This document shows, piece after piece, positions 17,213-26,104 of a DNA stretch of 64,000 bases (the first letter of the stretch is position 1; each line of letters opens with the position of its first letter). The notes beneath the pieces are model-generated. The model was given only the letters and a program-made list of their open reading frames with translations, had not been told where the DNA came from and made no database searches. Origin of the DNA: Orrella marina (lineage in GTDB: Bacteria > Pseudomonadota > Gammaproteobacteria > Burkholderiales > Burkholderiaceae_B); assembly GCF_003058465.1 (NCBI RefSeq), contig NZ_CP028901.1, forward strand, positions 682,001-746,000, given 5' to 3'. The translations under genes and the position numbers were made by a program.

Positions 17213-17983
17213 ATGCAAAGACATTCCAGCGTGCAGGGGCAGCCTGAGGTCAGTGGAGTGCGCGAGCAGAATACCCTGGTTAGCGCCATCGCAACCGCAA
17301 TTCTGGAAAAAGCCAATGACGGTTTCTTGCGGTGTGTGTCTTCTCTTGCACTGATAGCACCGAACTTGAAAAAGGTGCTAGGCGCTGCTGTGCTGGCAAG
17401 CCTGGCTGGCCTTGCGATGCCGGCATCAGGTTCACAACTCGCGAATCAGGATCGTGCGAACGGAGTTTCCGGCCACGACCGGGCGTCCGGGGGCGACCCC
17501 GTTGCAGGCGACGCGCTGAGTCAGACCCCGGCCTTTGGCTGGCATGCACTGGTTCCGCACGCCCGGCGAGTTGGACAGGGCCAGTTTCGTCGCTTCGGAT
17601 TCCTGATCTACGACGCCACGCTCCTGGCGCCCAACGGTCGCTATCAGCCTGACGAGCCTTTCGCACTGGAATTACGGTACGCGAGAACCATTAGCCGTGA
17701 CCAGATCATTGATGCGTCGCTTGACCAGATGCAGGCTCTGGGTGTGGATGTCGACCAGCACCCTGACTGGAAAGCCCAGCTCCATGGGGCCCTGATGGAC
17801 GTGCGAGCGGGCGATGTGCTGACTGGCGTTTACGTTCCGGGGCGGGGCAGCGGGATTTTTCATGAAGGAGTCAGGCTGGGAAGACTGGATGACGCGCTGG
17901 CACAGGCATTTTTTGCGATCTGGCTGGATCATCGCACCAGTGATCCTGACTTGCGCGCCGAGCTGCTTGGGCAGTCGGACTAA
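17213..17983 (+). CDS. Chalcone isomerase-like protein (second copy, with hydrophobic segment)
   Basis: A 256-residue protein with the same C-terminal fold as the gene at 12893; shared words include G-D-x-L-T-G-x-Y-V-P, F-F-A-I-W-L-D and H-R-T-S. It differs by an N-terminal extension carrying a hydrophobic segment (about residues 48-70, ending A-M-P-A-S-G-S). This could be a signal anchor or an export signal with an unusually long n-region. ATG 17213 has an aaggag ribosome site; an in-frame ATG at 17186 has none. The product may therefore act in the periplasm while the first copy acts in the cytosol (inference). The MFS gene starts 12 bp downstream. Confidence 0.75.
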   Translation: MQRHSSVQGQPEVSGVREQNTLVSAIATAILEKANDGFLRCVSSLALIAPNLKKVLGAAVLASLAGLAMPASGSQLANQDRANGVSGHDRASGGDPVAGDALSQTPAFGWHALVPHARRVGQGQFRRFGFLIYDATLLAPNGRYQPDEPFALELRYARTISRDQIIDASLDQMQALGVDVDQHPDWKAQLHGALMDVRAGDVLTGVYVPGRGSGIFHEGVRLGRLDDALAQAFFAIWLDHRTSDPDLRAELLGQSD

Positions 17984-17995
17984 GGGCCGGCTCAC

Positions 17996-19465
17996 GTGAA
18001 TCCGAGACCATCGCGCTCAGCATCAGGCACGCCAGATCTCCAGAGGCTGCCGTCTGCCGCCGGGCTTGCGGCCTACAGTGCACTGTCTTTTTCACTTGCC
18101 ATGGCGATGTTGCCGATCTACATGATCGCACCCAAGTTCTATGGGGATACGCTGGGTGTCAGTCTCGGCATGCTTGGCGCTGCACTGTTCGCCGTGCGTC
18201 TGGTCGACACTGTTCAGGATCCGTTGATCGGACAACTGGTGGACTGGCTGAGTGGGGTCCGGCGCGGATGGAGCGGGCTGTTGATCGCAGGTGCGTTTTT
18301 GCTGGCAGGGGGATTTGTCCTGCTGTTTCATGTGCCGGACGGGCTGAGTGAAACGTCGATTGTTCTCTGGATGGTGGCAGCACTCGTGCTGGTGTACACG
18401 GCTCACAGTCTGATGAACGTGTGCTACCTGAGTTGGGGTGCCAGACTGACGGACGACACCGGTGCCCGCGCTCGCGTTACTGGCTGGCGTGAAGCCGCCG
18501 GTGTGGTCGGTGTGGTGGTGGCGTCTATCCTGCCGGCAGTCTGGGCGGCAAGCGATGGTCCCGAGCGCGCTTACGGCGCATTTGCGTGGGTGTTTGCTGC
18601 CATTCTTGCGGTCACTGTGCTGATCACGTTGCTGGGGTCGCCGCGCCCCAGGATCGTCTTCACTCCTGAAATCAACGCAGACCGGCGCCAGCTTCAGCAT
18701 ACCGGTAACGACGGTTTTGCTCAGGCAGGACGAGTACGAGCAGGAGGACGAGAACGAGGACGATGGGCCCGGATGCTGGCGCCCTGGCGGGCCGCGTTAG
18801 GTCGTCAGACCGTTGGTCCGGATCGCTGGTTGTGGCGCCTTTATGCGTTTTATCTGTTTAACGCAACGGCGGCGGCATTGCCGGCGACATTGATCCTGTT
18901 CTATGTCGAAGATGTGATTGAACGGCCTGCCCAGGTCGGGCTGTTTCTGGGCGCGTATTTTTTGGCGGGACTGACGGCGCTTGGACTCTGGGTCCGGGTC
19001 TCAGACCGTCTGGGCAAGGCCCGGACCTGGGCGCTTGGATCGCTGATAGCTGGAGTGGGGCTTTGTCTGGCTGCGTTTCTAGGCACAGGCGACACCATTG
19101 CTTATCTGTTCGTCTGTGTCTTGACCGGCACTGCACTGGGCGTGGATCTGGCATTGCCCCCGGCCATGCTGGCCGATGCGATCCGGCCAGAGCAACGTGG
19201 CAGTACGGGGCTTTACTTCGGGGTCTGGGCGTTCGTCGCCAAATTTGCGTTGGCGGTATCAGCCGGGGTGTCGCTACCCGTGCTGGCCGCGCTTGGGTAC
19301 GAGCCCGGACAGCCGGCAAGCGCCACATCGCTGGCACTTGTCTACGCCTTCATGCCGATTGTTTTCAAGGCAGTGGCAGCAGTCTGTCTCGGGCGCAGAC
19401 TGCTCAGTCCGGACACGGTCCGGCAATCGCCAAAAAACATATCTATCCATTCACGTACTGATTAA
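17996..19465 (+). CDS. MFS transporter, GPH (glycoside-pentoside-hexuronide)-like
   Basis: A 489-residue membrane protein with about 12 hydrophobic segments in two halves separated by a charged loop near residues 220-270. The N-terminal block R-L-V-D-T-V-Q-D-P-L-I-G-Q-L-V-D is the GPH/MelB-type signature for cation-coupled symporters. GPH-like members occur in lipid-modification operons of this kind, where the cargo is unknown and may be lipid-related rather than sugar (inference). The start codon is GTG at 17996. Spacings of 12 bp before and 14 bp after suggest one transcript with its neighbours. Confidence 0.83.
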   Translation: MNPRPSRSASGTPDLQRLPSAAGLAAYSALSFSLAMAMLPIYMIAPKFYGDTLGVSLGMLGAALFAVRLVDTVQDPLIGQLVDWLSGVRRGWSGLLIAGAFLLAGGFVLLFHVPDGLSETSIVLWMVAALVLVYTAHSLMNVCYLSWGARLTDDTGARARVTGWREAAGVVGVVVASILPAVWAASDGPERAYGAFAWVFAAILAVTVLITLLGSPRPRIVFTPEINADRRQLQHTGNDGFAQAGRVRAGGRERGRWARMLAPWRAALGRQTVGPDRWLWRLYAFYLFNATAAALPATLILFYVEDVIERPAQVGLFLGAYFLAGLTALGLWVRVSDRLGKARTWALGSLIAGVGLCLAAFLGTGDTIAYLFVCVLTGTALGVDLALPPAMLADAIRPEQRGSTGLYFGVWAFVAKFALAVSAGVSLPVLAALGYEPGQPASATSLALVYAFMPIVFKAVAAVCLGRRLLSPDTVRQSPKNISIHSRTD

Positions 19466-19479
19466 GGGAGAGCCAAAGC

Positions 19480-20022
19480 ATGAAACTCAAATCCATACTG
19501 GCTGCAACCAGCGCAGCTGTTCTGACGGCATGCGCAAGCGTTGATGTCGAACAGTACGCCAGTGAAGAGCCCAGGCTCGTCATGTCGGAATTCTTTGACG
19601 GGAAGATGGATGCCTGGGGCATTTTTCAGAAACGCAACGGCGAGCTTGCCCGGCGCTTTCATGTCGAGATCATTGGCACATGGGAAAGTCCGACCGAGGG
19701 CCAGCTCGATGAGTATTTCACCTACGCGGATGGTGAGAAGTCGCGCCGCTTATGGAAACTCAGCCAGCAGGCGGATGGCACCTGGCACGGTACGGCCGAT
19801 GATGTCGAAGGCGTTGCGATTGGCAAGGTAGCGGGTAATGCATTGCACTGGAAGTATGTCCTGCAACTGCCGGTTGACGGAAAGGTCTACAACGTTGACT
19901 TTGACGACTGGATGTGGCTCATGGATGGCAATACCATGATGAATCGTTCAGTCATGTCGAAGTACGGATTCAGACTGGGTGAAGTGTCGCTACTGTTTCG
20001 CAAACGGGAGCCCGGTTCGTGA
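19480..20022 (+). CDS. DUF3833 family lipoprotein
   Basis: A 180-residue DUF3833 protein. The first 18 residues form a lipoprotein signal peptide with lipobox L-T-A-C, so the mature protein is lipid-anchored in the periplasm. Family blocks seen are F-F-D-G-x-x-x-A-W-G-I-F-Q, R-R-F-H-V-E-I-x-G-T-W and D-F-D-D-W-M-W-L-M-D. Its function is unknown, but it recurs in cfa/SDR operons. ATG 19480 follows a gggagag ribosome site. Its stop overlaps the GTG start of the SDR gene. Confidence 0.88.
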   Translation: MKLKSILAATSAAVLTACASVDVEQYASEEPRLVMSEFFDGKMDAWGIFQKRNGELARRFHVEIIGTWESPTEGQLDEYFTYADGEKSRRLWKLSQQADGTWHGTADDVEGVAIGKVAGNALHWKYVLQLPVDGKVYNVDFDDWMWLMDGNTMMNRSVMSKYGFRLGEVSLLFRKREPGS

Positions 20023-20816
20023 GCATATTCGCTAGCATCTGGCGTAAGTTGAATGCGCCGGTGACAGACTGGTCAGGTCGCAAGGTCTGGATCATTGGTG
20101 CGTCAAGTGGAATCGGGGCAGCGCTGGCGAGCGCAATGCTCGAGCAGGGGGCAAGAGTGGCCATTTCGGCCAGGCGAGTGTCCATGCTGGAGGGGATTGC
20201 CCAAGATTATGAACACGCGCTTGTCGTGCCGCTGGATGTCCTGGACGAACGATCCTGGGATCAGGCACTCGAGCGGATTGATCGCGAGTTTGGCGAGATC
20301 GATCTGGTCGTTTTCGGTGCAGCTCGTTATGATCCCCGGCACGTCTGGGATCTGGATCTTCAGAAAGTTCAGGCGAGCTATGATCTGAACGTTGTTTGTG
20401 CCTATCGGGCGGCTGCCAGACTGGCTCCGCGGCTGATCGCACAGGGGCATGGCGGGATCGCCATGATAGGGAGCATCTCGGGCTATACCGGCTTGCCCAG
20501 AGCGATCATCTACGGAGCCACCAAAGCGGCGTTGCAGAATCTGACTGAAACGCTGTATCTGGAACTTGCTCCCAAGGGTGTATCGGTTTATCTCATCTCG
20601 CCAGGTTTCGTTAGAACCCCGATGACGCAGGCCAACGATTTCGAGATGCCTGGACTGATGACACCGCAGGCTGCCGCACAGGCCATTCTGAAGGGATTTG
20701 CCAGGGGGCTGTTTGAAATCCGGTTTCCGACCGGCTTTGCCAATGTACTCCGGCTTGTGAGCAGACTGCCATATCGCATCCGGTTCGCCTTGCTTAACCG
20801 TGTAACCAGGGCTTAG
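20019..20816 (+). CDS. Short-chain dehydrogenase/reductase
   Basis: A 265-residue classical SDR. The cofactor motif G-A-S-S-G-I-G lies near residue 28, the catalytic Ser in I-G-S-I-S-G near residue 150 and the Y-G-A-T-K catalytic pair near residue 165. It catalyses NAD(P)-dependent oxidoreduction of an unknown substrate, presumably an acyl or lipid intermediate of the cluster. The GTG start at 20019 overlaps the preceding TGA, so it is translationally coupled to the DUF3833 gene. The C-terminal ~35 residues are hydrophobic and basic, which could allow membrane association. Confidence 0.9.
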   Translation: MSIFASIWRKLNAPVTDWSGRKVWIIGASSGIGAALASAMLEQGARVAISARRVSMLEGIAQDYEHALVVPLDVLDERSWDQALERIDREFGEIDLVVFGAARYDPRHVWDLDLQKVQASYDLNVVCAYRAAARLAPRLIAQGHGGIAMIGSISGYTGLPRAIIYGATKAALQNLTETLYLELAPKGVSVYLISPGFVRTPMTQANDFEMPGLMTPQAAAQAILKGFARGLFEIRFPTGFANVLRLVSRLPYRIRFALLNRVTRA

Positions 20817-20960
20817 TCGATTGGTCTTGTTCCATGCAAGGGCAGGGATGCTGTCGTGCAATTTAATAGGCGCATGTCAATAAACGCATGTACATGGAAG
20901 TATGCGTAAGTGCGTGCAATGTGATGTGCACCGCGATGTGCGCTTTGTGGGAGTATCGAC

Positions 20961-21467
20961 ATGGTTGATAGAATGGTTTCGGGCTCTAGCCAGACGTCCG
21001 GTACTGGCCAGCGAGTCAAGCGTGAAGAGCAGTCGGCTAGAGCACACCGTATCATCGATTGGTTTGAAGCGCTCAGACCTGATACGCTGGACAGTATAGC
21101 CACGGTCTATGGCCCGAACGCCCGGTTTCGGGATCCTTTCAATGACGTCAGCGGTTTGAGATCGATCAGACAGATTTATGCGCACATGTTCGAATCTCTG
21201 GAGAATCCCAGGTTTACGGTGACTGAATCAGTCGAGCAGGCAAGTCACCTGTGCGTTGTATGGATGTTTCAGTTTAGCTGGCGCGGGCGTCCGATCGAGT
21301 TTGAAGGTACAACCTGGTTTGACCTTGATGAGCGAGGCTTAATCTCCAGACACCGCGATTTCTGGGATGTTTCTCAAGGCGTTTACGAGCGATTACCAGT
21401 ACTTGGTACGGTACTGCGCGTGCTGCGCAGGAAAATGGCGACACCGGGTTTGCTTTCTGACGCGTGA
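20961..21467 (+). CDS. Nuclear transport factor 2-like (SnoaL) protein
   Basis: A 168-residue protein with an NTF2/SnoaL-like cone fold signature: Y-G-P-N-A-R-F-R-D-P-F-N-D-V-x-G, I-Y-x-H-M-F, and a late F-E-G-T-T-W-F-D-L-D-x-x-G-L-I-S-x-H-R-D-F-W-D. The last pattern is characteristic of members found beside SDR and cfa genes. It may be an isomerase or a ligand-binding accessory protein. The 144-bp gap after the SDR gene is larger than others in the cluster, so it may have its own promoter. It is the last gene of the cluster on this strand. Confidence 0.85.
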   Translation: MVDRMVSGSSQTSGTGQRVKREEQSARAHRIIDWFEALRPDTLDSIATVYGPNARFRDPFNDVSGLRSIRQIYAHMFESLENPRFTVTESVEQASHLCVVWMFQFSWRGRPIEFEGTTWFDLDERGLISRHRDFWDVSQGVYERLPVLGTVLRVLRRKMATPGLLSDA

Positions 21468-21730
21468 TGTGTGTCTTGTGCCTGTGCATTTCTGGCAGAT
21501 AAGACAAGTCAGCTCACTTGTTCGAATCACACATCAGGACAGAGCAATCTTCACGCTGTTTCAAAAGACGTCAGAGCATCGCTGGCCCGCATGTCTTGCG
21601 GTGCGTGGCCTGGTAGTCAGCGTTTAACGACTTGCTCCCGGGGGTTGCGGTTGGAACTACCCATTTTTCTCCGGTAAGAACCGGGCTGCGTGAAGCCTTG
21701 TCGCCTGCATGTGATGCGGGAAATTCAGGT
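21468..21730. other. Intergenic region, nothing recognised
   Basis: No gene or terminator was recognised on the plus strand after the NTF2-like gene. The minus-strand unit at 21731-22114 begins beyond it. Confidence 0.4.
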
Positions 21731-21760
21731 AAAAAAAAGCCCCTCCAGCACTGGAGGGGC
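21731..21760 (-). terminator. Strong minus-strand intrinsic terminator
   Basis: gcccctccag (21739-21748) and ctggaggggc (21751-21760) form a 10-bp GC-rich stem. On the minus strand it is followed at once by eight T residues (A8 at 21731-21738 on plus). It is oriented to stop minus-strand transcription, yet the nearest annotated minus-strand stop lies 500 bp upstream. Confidence 0.85.
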
Positions 21761-21842
21761 CTAAAAGCCGGTAGGGTGCAGCAGTCCCATCCGGCGGGGG
21801 ACCGTTCGATCGATCAGGTGTTGCTCTGATTTCGATCTGAAT

Positions 21843-21941
21843 TCAATCAGCCGCCCTGTCTTCCAGAGCAGCAGGCAGGACTGACCTCGTGTCGGGGTTC
21901 ATCCTGGTGTCCAACCAGGCAAGTGTGTCATCAAGCCACAT
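21843..21941 (-). CDS. Possible small protein, 32 residues
   Basis: A 33-codon frame on the minus strand starts M-W-L-D-D-T-L-A-W-L-D-T-R and is rich in Asp, Ala, Leu and Trp. It lies between a good sigma-70-like promoter (22086-22114) and a strong terminator (21731-21760). A preceding 9-residue mini-frame (M-V-M-A-W-F-S-Q-G) lies in the same leader. The ribosome site is weak (ggtggtg). I do not recognise the product; the unit could equally be a non-coding RNA. Confidence 0.35.
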   Translation of the reverse strand: MWLDDTLAWLDTRMNPDTRSVLPAALEDRAAD

Positions 21942-22085
21942 CTGCATTCACCACCGGCACTACAGCTAACCCTGACTAAACCATGCCATAACCATCTGTC
22001 TTATCGGTCTTGATATCCCGTTTGCAGGGTCTGGACCGTTCGAGAGAATCAGTTTCTGGCTAAGCTATGTTTTGTGACTGAAAGT

Positions 22086-22114
22086 ATTCTATAACCAAGG
22101 CTTCCAATTTGCAA
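22086..22114 (-). promoter_or_regulatory. Sigma-70-like promoter of an orphan minus-strand transcript
   Basis: Read on the minus strand: TTGCAA (22114-22109), a 17-bp spacer, TAGAAT (22091-22086). The predicted start is near 22079, giving a transcript of about 350 nt that ends at the terminator at 21731-21760. Confidence 0.5.
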
Positions 22115-22274
22115 AACATCTAGCCTAAATATTAGTTCATGAACCTGACAGGTAACTGACAGTCAATGCGTCTATGCTGATACGAGTATTGCCCAGCACA
22201 ACTATCAGCACTTCTGACATGTTCTATCAGCAAGACATAGTGATACGTTGCGTCAATAACTCACTTGTTGCAAG

Positions 22275-23804
22275 TTATTCTGTGAGGATTCTGTCAAAAG
22301 TGATCGTGAACTGGGTTCCATACGGTTTTTGTCCAGGATTTGCGTCCTCGACCCGTAGCTCCGCTTGATGTCGCTGGGCGATCTCTTTGACAATCGCAAG
22401 CCCAAGACCGCTGCCGTGTGCAGTCGATCCGAGTACACGATAGAAACGGTCAAATATGCGCCCCTTGTCTGCCGCAGGAATGCCAGGGCCATCGTCGCGC
22501 ACGAACAACTCCACCTGCCCCAGTGTTGTATTTACGCCAATCGTGACATGGCCTCCGTCAGGAACGTAGCGCAGTGCGTTGTCGATCAGATTGTTGAGAG
22601 CCTCTGTGAGCAAGATTGACTGTCCCTGGATCATGATCGGAAACTCGGGGCCTTCGTAACCCAGGTCGATGCCTGCTTCAAGTGCGTCCGGTACCCACTG
22701 CTCGCATACCTGACGTGCGAGCGAACCGACATCCATAGGCTGGCGTTCGACCTTTTCAGGATGTTCGGCACTGGCCATCAGGAGTAGCTGATTGATCAGG
22801 CGGGTTGCTCGTTCAGTGCTTGCCACGATCTTGTGCAGATTCTGTTGAGTCTGGGCGTCACTTGCCGTTTTGAGCGCAAGCTCTGCCTGCGTGCGCAAGC
22901 CAGCCAGCGGAGTTTTGAGTTGGTGCGCTGCGTCCGCGACAAAGCGACGTTGCGATTCGATGTTCCCTGATAGTCTGGCAAGCAGATCATTCATGGCAAC
23001 AACAAGTGGAGTGATCTCGAGCGGTGTCGATGTGTCCTCGATTGAGGATAGGTCGTCCGGTCTGCGCGACCTTAATCGTTGTTGAAGTGCATTGATGGGC
23101 GCGATCCCTCGTGACAGCCCGAACCAGACGAGTAGTACCGCCAGTGGCAGTACCAGGAACTGGGGGATGATGACACCCTTGATGATGTTGTTGGCCAGCT
23201 CCGCCCGGCTTTCAGTGCCTTCGGCTGCAACCAGCAGGATGTTCGTCGCCGGTTTGAGCGGAGACTGAACCCAGGTATATGCCAGTCTGAGGTTGTAGCC
23301 GCTCACTGACTCGTCACGGTAATAGACATCGCCTGGTCCCCAGTTCTCTGGCATGTCGGGTGAGGGTAGCGCGCTTTCTCCACTGATGATCGGCCCGCCG
23401 ACGACCTGGGCTTTCCAGAAAATGCCCTCGTTCTCACGTGTGCGCATGGCAATTCTGGTAGGAGAACTCAGTGTCAGGGCGGGTAGTGGTTCCGCCCATT
23501 CGATCTGGTGCTCCAGAAGCTCCAGTGCGTTGTTAAGCGACCGGTCGAAAGGTGCATTCGCGATGTCCTGTGCAACCAGGTAGGTGATTGCCACACTCAT
23601 GGGCCAGAGCAGAAAAAGCGGAGCTAGCATCCAGTCCAGAATCTCCCCGAGTAGCGAGCGGCGATGTACGCGCGGGCCACTGTCTGCTGGCTCGAACCCC
23701 TCGGTTGAAGACTTTGATTGTGTGCTGATCGGCGTGTTTACTGGCGGATACTTTGATTCATCGCTGGCAACACGTTCTGGAGGAGGGATGACAGTACGGT
23801 TCAA
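22275..23804 (-). CDS. Two-component sensor histidine kinase (TctE/QseC-like)
   Basis: A 509-residue membrane sensor kinase. Two transmembrane segments near residues 57-75 and 215-240 flank a periplasmic sensor region. Then follow a HAMP-like linker, the phospho-acceptor F-V-A-D-A-A-H-Q-L-K-T-P-L, the N box N-L-I-D-N-A-L-R-Y and the ATP-binding D-D-G-P-G-I-P and G-S-G-L-G-L-A-I-V blocks. It autophosphorylates on His and passes the phosphate to the response regulator encoded directly upstream (11-bp gap). The TctE-like layout suggests a response to organic acids, but the ligand is unknown. Translation probably depends on the regulator gene's transcript. Confidence 0.92.
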   Translation of the reverse strand: MNRTVIPPPERVASDESKYPPVNTPISTQSKSSTEGFEPADSGPRVHRRSLLGEILDWMLAPLFLLWPMSVAITYLVAQDIANAPFDRSLNNALELLEHQIEWAEPLPALTLSSPTRIAMRTRENEGIFWKAQVVGGPIISGESALPSPDMPENWGPGDVYYRDESVSGYNLRLAYTWVQSPLKPATNILLVAAEGTESRAELANNIIKGVIIPQFLVLPLAVLLVWFGLSRGIAPINALQQRLRSRRPDDLSSIEDTSTPLEITPLVVAMNDLLARLSGNIESQRRFVADAAHQLKTPLAGLRTQAELALKTASDAQTQQNLHKIVASTERATRLINQLLLMASAEHPEKVERQPMDVGSLARQVCEQWVPDALEAGIDLGYEGPEFPIMIQGQSILLTEALNNLIDNALRYVPDGGHVTIGVNTTLGQVELFVRDDGPGIPAADKGRIFDRFYRVLGSTAHGSGLGLAIVKEIAQRHQAELRVEDANPGQKPYGTQFTITFDRILTE

Positions 23805-23815
23805 TTCAGATCGTC

Positions 23816-24517
23816 TCAGGCTGTTGATCCCTGAACGGAGGCGGGCTCCTCGGTTGCGCGCTGCAGGCAGTAGCCGAGTCCGCGAACGGTTGCAATTCGT
23901 ACGCCGCTGGGTTCAAGTTTCTTTCTGAGTCGATGCACATAAACCTCGACGGCGTTGGAACTGACTTCCTCCCCCCACTGGCACAGGTGGTCGACGATCT
24001 GGCTCTTGTTGACCATTCTGCCGGCACGCAGCAGCAGAATCTCCAGCAGACTAACCTCTCTGGCCGATAAGTCCAGCGCCTTGTCATCAACCAGCGCGAT
24101 CCGGCCGACCTGATCAAACACCAGACGTCCATGCCGCATGAGTGCCGTGCCAGCACCTAGTCCGCGACGAGTCAGCGCCCGGACACGTGCTTCAAGTTCA
24201 CTGAGTGCGAAGGGCTTGGCCATATAGTCGTCAGCGCCCAGGTCCAGTCCTCTGACTCGTTGTTCAATGGAGTCCGCGGCGGTGAGAATCAGTACGGGCA
24301 ACATGGCGTTGTGCGTGCGCAGACTTTGCAGCACTTCCAGTCCTGACATTCTTGGCAACCCGAGGTCCAGTATCAGAAGGTCAAACTCCTGGGAGCGCAA
24401 TGCAGTGTCTGCGGCCAGTCCGTCGCTTACGGCGTCAACTGCGTATCCTGAATGGCGCAAGGACTGGGTCAGCGCGTCAGCCAGCAGGTTGTCGTCTTCG
24501 GCGATCAGTATTCTCAT
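23816..24517 (-). CDS. OmpR-family response regulator (TctD/QseB-like)
   Basis: A 233-residue response regulator. The receiver domain begins M-R-I-L-I-A-E-D-D-N, with the phospho-acceptor Asp in L-L-I-L-D-L-G-L-P near residue 51 and the conserved Lys in A-K-P-F-A-L-S-E-L-E near residue 102. A winged-helix DNA-binding domain occupies the C-terminal ~95 residues. The start at 24517 is the standard OmpR-family N-terminus; the frame is open to 24562. It is the first gene of the two-gene operon with the sensor kinase and diverges from recA. Confidence 0.93.
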   Translation of the reverse strand: MRILIAEDDNLLADALTQSLRHSGYAVDAVSDGLAADTALRSQEFDLLILDLGLPRMSGLEVLQSLRTHNAMLPVLILTAADSIEQRVRGLDLGADDYMAKPFALSELEARVRALTRRGLGAGTALMRHGRLVFDQVGRIALVDDKALDLSAREVSLLEILLLRAGRMVNKSQIVDHLCQWGEEVSSNAVEVYVHRLRKKLEPSGVRIATVRGLGYCLQRATEEPASVQGSTA

Positions 24518-24771
24518 GGTGCGAGATAGGAAACACAGGTCAATAATCTGGAATTCTGGCACAGGCCGCTGGCGTTGCCTACAGGCATTAACCCGCGTAG
24601 GTGTGCGCTTGCAACGATCCGCCTCATCCCGGGAAGCAAATGACCTTGCTGGATGGAAGAATCCCGTCTTCTATGTCATCAAGAATTCTGTACCGGACCC
24701 GGCCATCGTTTGTTCAGGTGTTTGTCCTTGGGAGTGACCCCCGTTCGTGAAGGTTCTCGCCCAGTGTGACG

Positions 24772-24815
24772 TTGAATTAGGTCACGATTCAGTTATACTG
24801 TTGGTTTATACAGTA
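24772..24815 (+). promoter_or_regulatory. recA promoter with LexA (SOS) box
   Basis: The -35 TTGAAT (24772-24777), a 16-bp spacer and -10 TATACT (24794-24799) form a good sigma-70 promoter. TACTGTTGGTTTATACAGTA (24796-24815) matches the LexA consensus CTGT-N8-ACAG with extended flanks. It overlaps the -10, so LexA would block RNA polymerase. The leader to the recA start is about 225 nt. The rest of 24518-25036 holds no gene that I can support. Confidence 0.88.
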
Positions 24816-25036
24816 AATGTAAAATCTGCTGATTCATGGCTGGGCGGTCAGCGCCTTGTTTGGCAATGTGAAGTCTGTGGCAAGTGCAATAATGTGCTTC
24901 GAGTAAAGTTCTTCTACTCTCGATGGCTCGTCGATGGGGGGGCTGCAGCGGTCAATCGCGCTGTCCGTTTGTGTGTCCGTTGCGTAGCTATTTGTGTAAC
25001 CGTATTAACGAGATGTAATCATGGCAAGGAGTATTC

Positions 25037-26104
25037 ATGGACGATAAATCCTCCAAACAGGGAGGCGGGTCAGAAAAGAGCAAGGCTCTTGCCGCTGCGC
25101 TGTCGCAGATCGAAAAGCAGTTCGGTAAAGGTTCGATCATGCGTTATGGTGACAACGAGGTCGAGCATGACATTCAGGTGGTTTCCACTGGCTCTTTGGG
25201 GCTTGATATCGCCTTGGGCGTTGGCGGGCTGCCTCGCGGCAGGGTGATCGAGATTTATGGTCCGGAATCCTCCGGCAAGACGACACTCACGTTGCAAGTC
25301 ATCGCCGAGATGCAGAAAATCAATGGTACGTGCGCCTTTATTGATGCCGAGCATGCTCTGGACGTTCAATACGCCTCGCGCCTGGGGGTCAACTTGACAG
25401 ACCTGCTGATCTCGCAGCCAGACACGGGTGAGCAGGCACTGGAAATTGCAGATGCACTGGTGCGTTCAGGATCAGTTGATCTGATCGTGATCGACTCGGT
25501 CGCGGCACTCGTGCCTAAAGCTGAAATTGAAGGCGAGATGGGGGACTCTCTCCCTGGTCTGCAGGCACGACTGATGAGTCAGGCATTGCGCAAGCTGACT
25601 GCGACCATCAAGCGGACCAATTGCATGGTGATCTTCATCAACCAGATCCGCATGAAGATTGGTGTCATGTTCGGTAGTCCCGAGACAACCACGGGTGGCA
25701 ATGCACTGAAGTTCTACGCGTCGGTGCGCCTCGATATTCGTCGCATCGGTTCCATCAAGAAGGGCGATGAAATGATCGGCAACGAAACTCGCGTCAAAGT
25801 GGTCAAGAACAAGGTCGCACCACCGTTCAAACAAGCCGAGTTCGATATCATGTATGGAGCCGGAATCTCCAGGCAGGGTGAGATCATCGACCTTGGGGTG
25901 CAGGCCGGTGTGGTCGATAAAGCGGGCTCATGGTTCAGTTATGGCGGGAACCGGATCGGGCAGGGCAAAGACAATGTCCGTGAGTACCTGCGTGAGCATC
26001 CGGAGCTCGCAGTCGAAATCGAAAACAAGGTGCGCGAGTCGTTCGGTATCAAGAGAATGGCTGTTGTCCCGGCAAGAGATGCGTCCGAAATATCCGAAGA
26101 ATAA
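25037..26104 (+). CDS. recA: Recombinase RecA
   Basis: A 355-residue RecA, the standard length. It polymerises on single-stranded DNA, carries out homologous strand exchange and triggers LexA self-cleavage in the SOS response. The Walker A motif G-P-E-S-S-G-K-T-T lies near residue 75, Walker B is L-I-V-I-D-S, and the loop regions around G-E-M-G-D-S and [11 protein letters not shown] are intact. ATG 25037 follows an aaggag ribosome site. A LexA box overlaps its promoter. The end overlaps recX by 26 bp, indicating a recA-recX operon. Confidence 0.98.
   Translation: MDDKSSKQGGGSEKSKALAAALSQIEKQFGKGSIMRYGDNEVEHDIQVVSTGSLGLDIALGVGGLPRGRVIEIYGPESSGKTTLTLQVIAEMQKINGTCAFIDAEHALDVQYASRLGVNLTDLLISQPDTGEQALEIADALVRSGSVDLIVIDSVAALVPKAEIEGEMGDSLPGLQARLMSQALRKLTATIKRTNCMVIFINQIRMKIGVMFGSPETTTGGNALKFYASVRLDIRRIGSIKKGDEMIGNETRVKVVKNKVAPPFKQAEFDIMYGAGISRQGEIIDLGVQAGVVDKAGSWFSYGGNRIGQGKDNVREYLREHPELAVEIENKVRESFGIKRMAVVPARDASEISEE

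Noticed and set aside
24747..25247. 166-codon plus-strand frame upstream of and overlapping recA
   Set aside because: It spans the recA promoter and LexA box and overlaps recA in another frame; the product is Cys/Val/Arg-rich.
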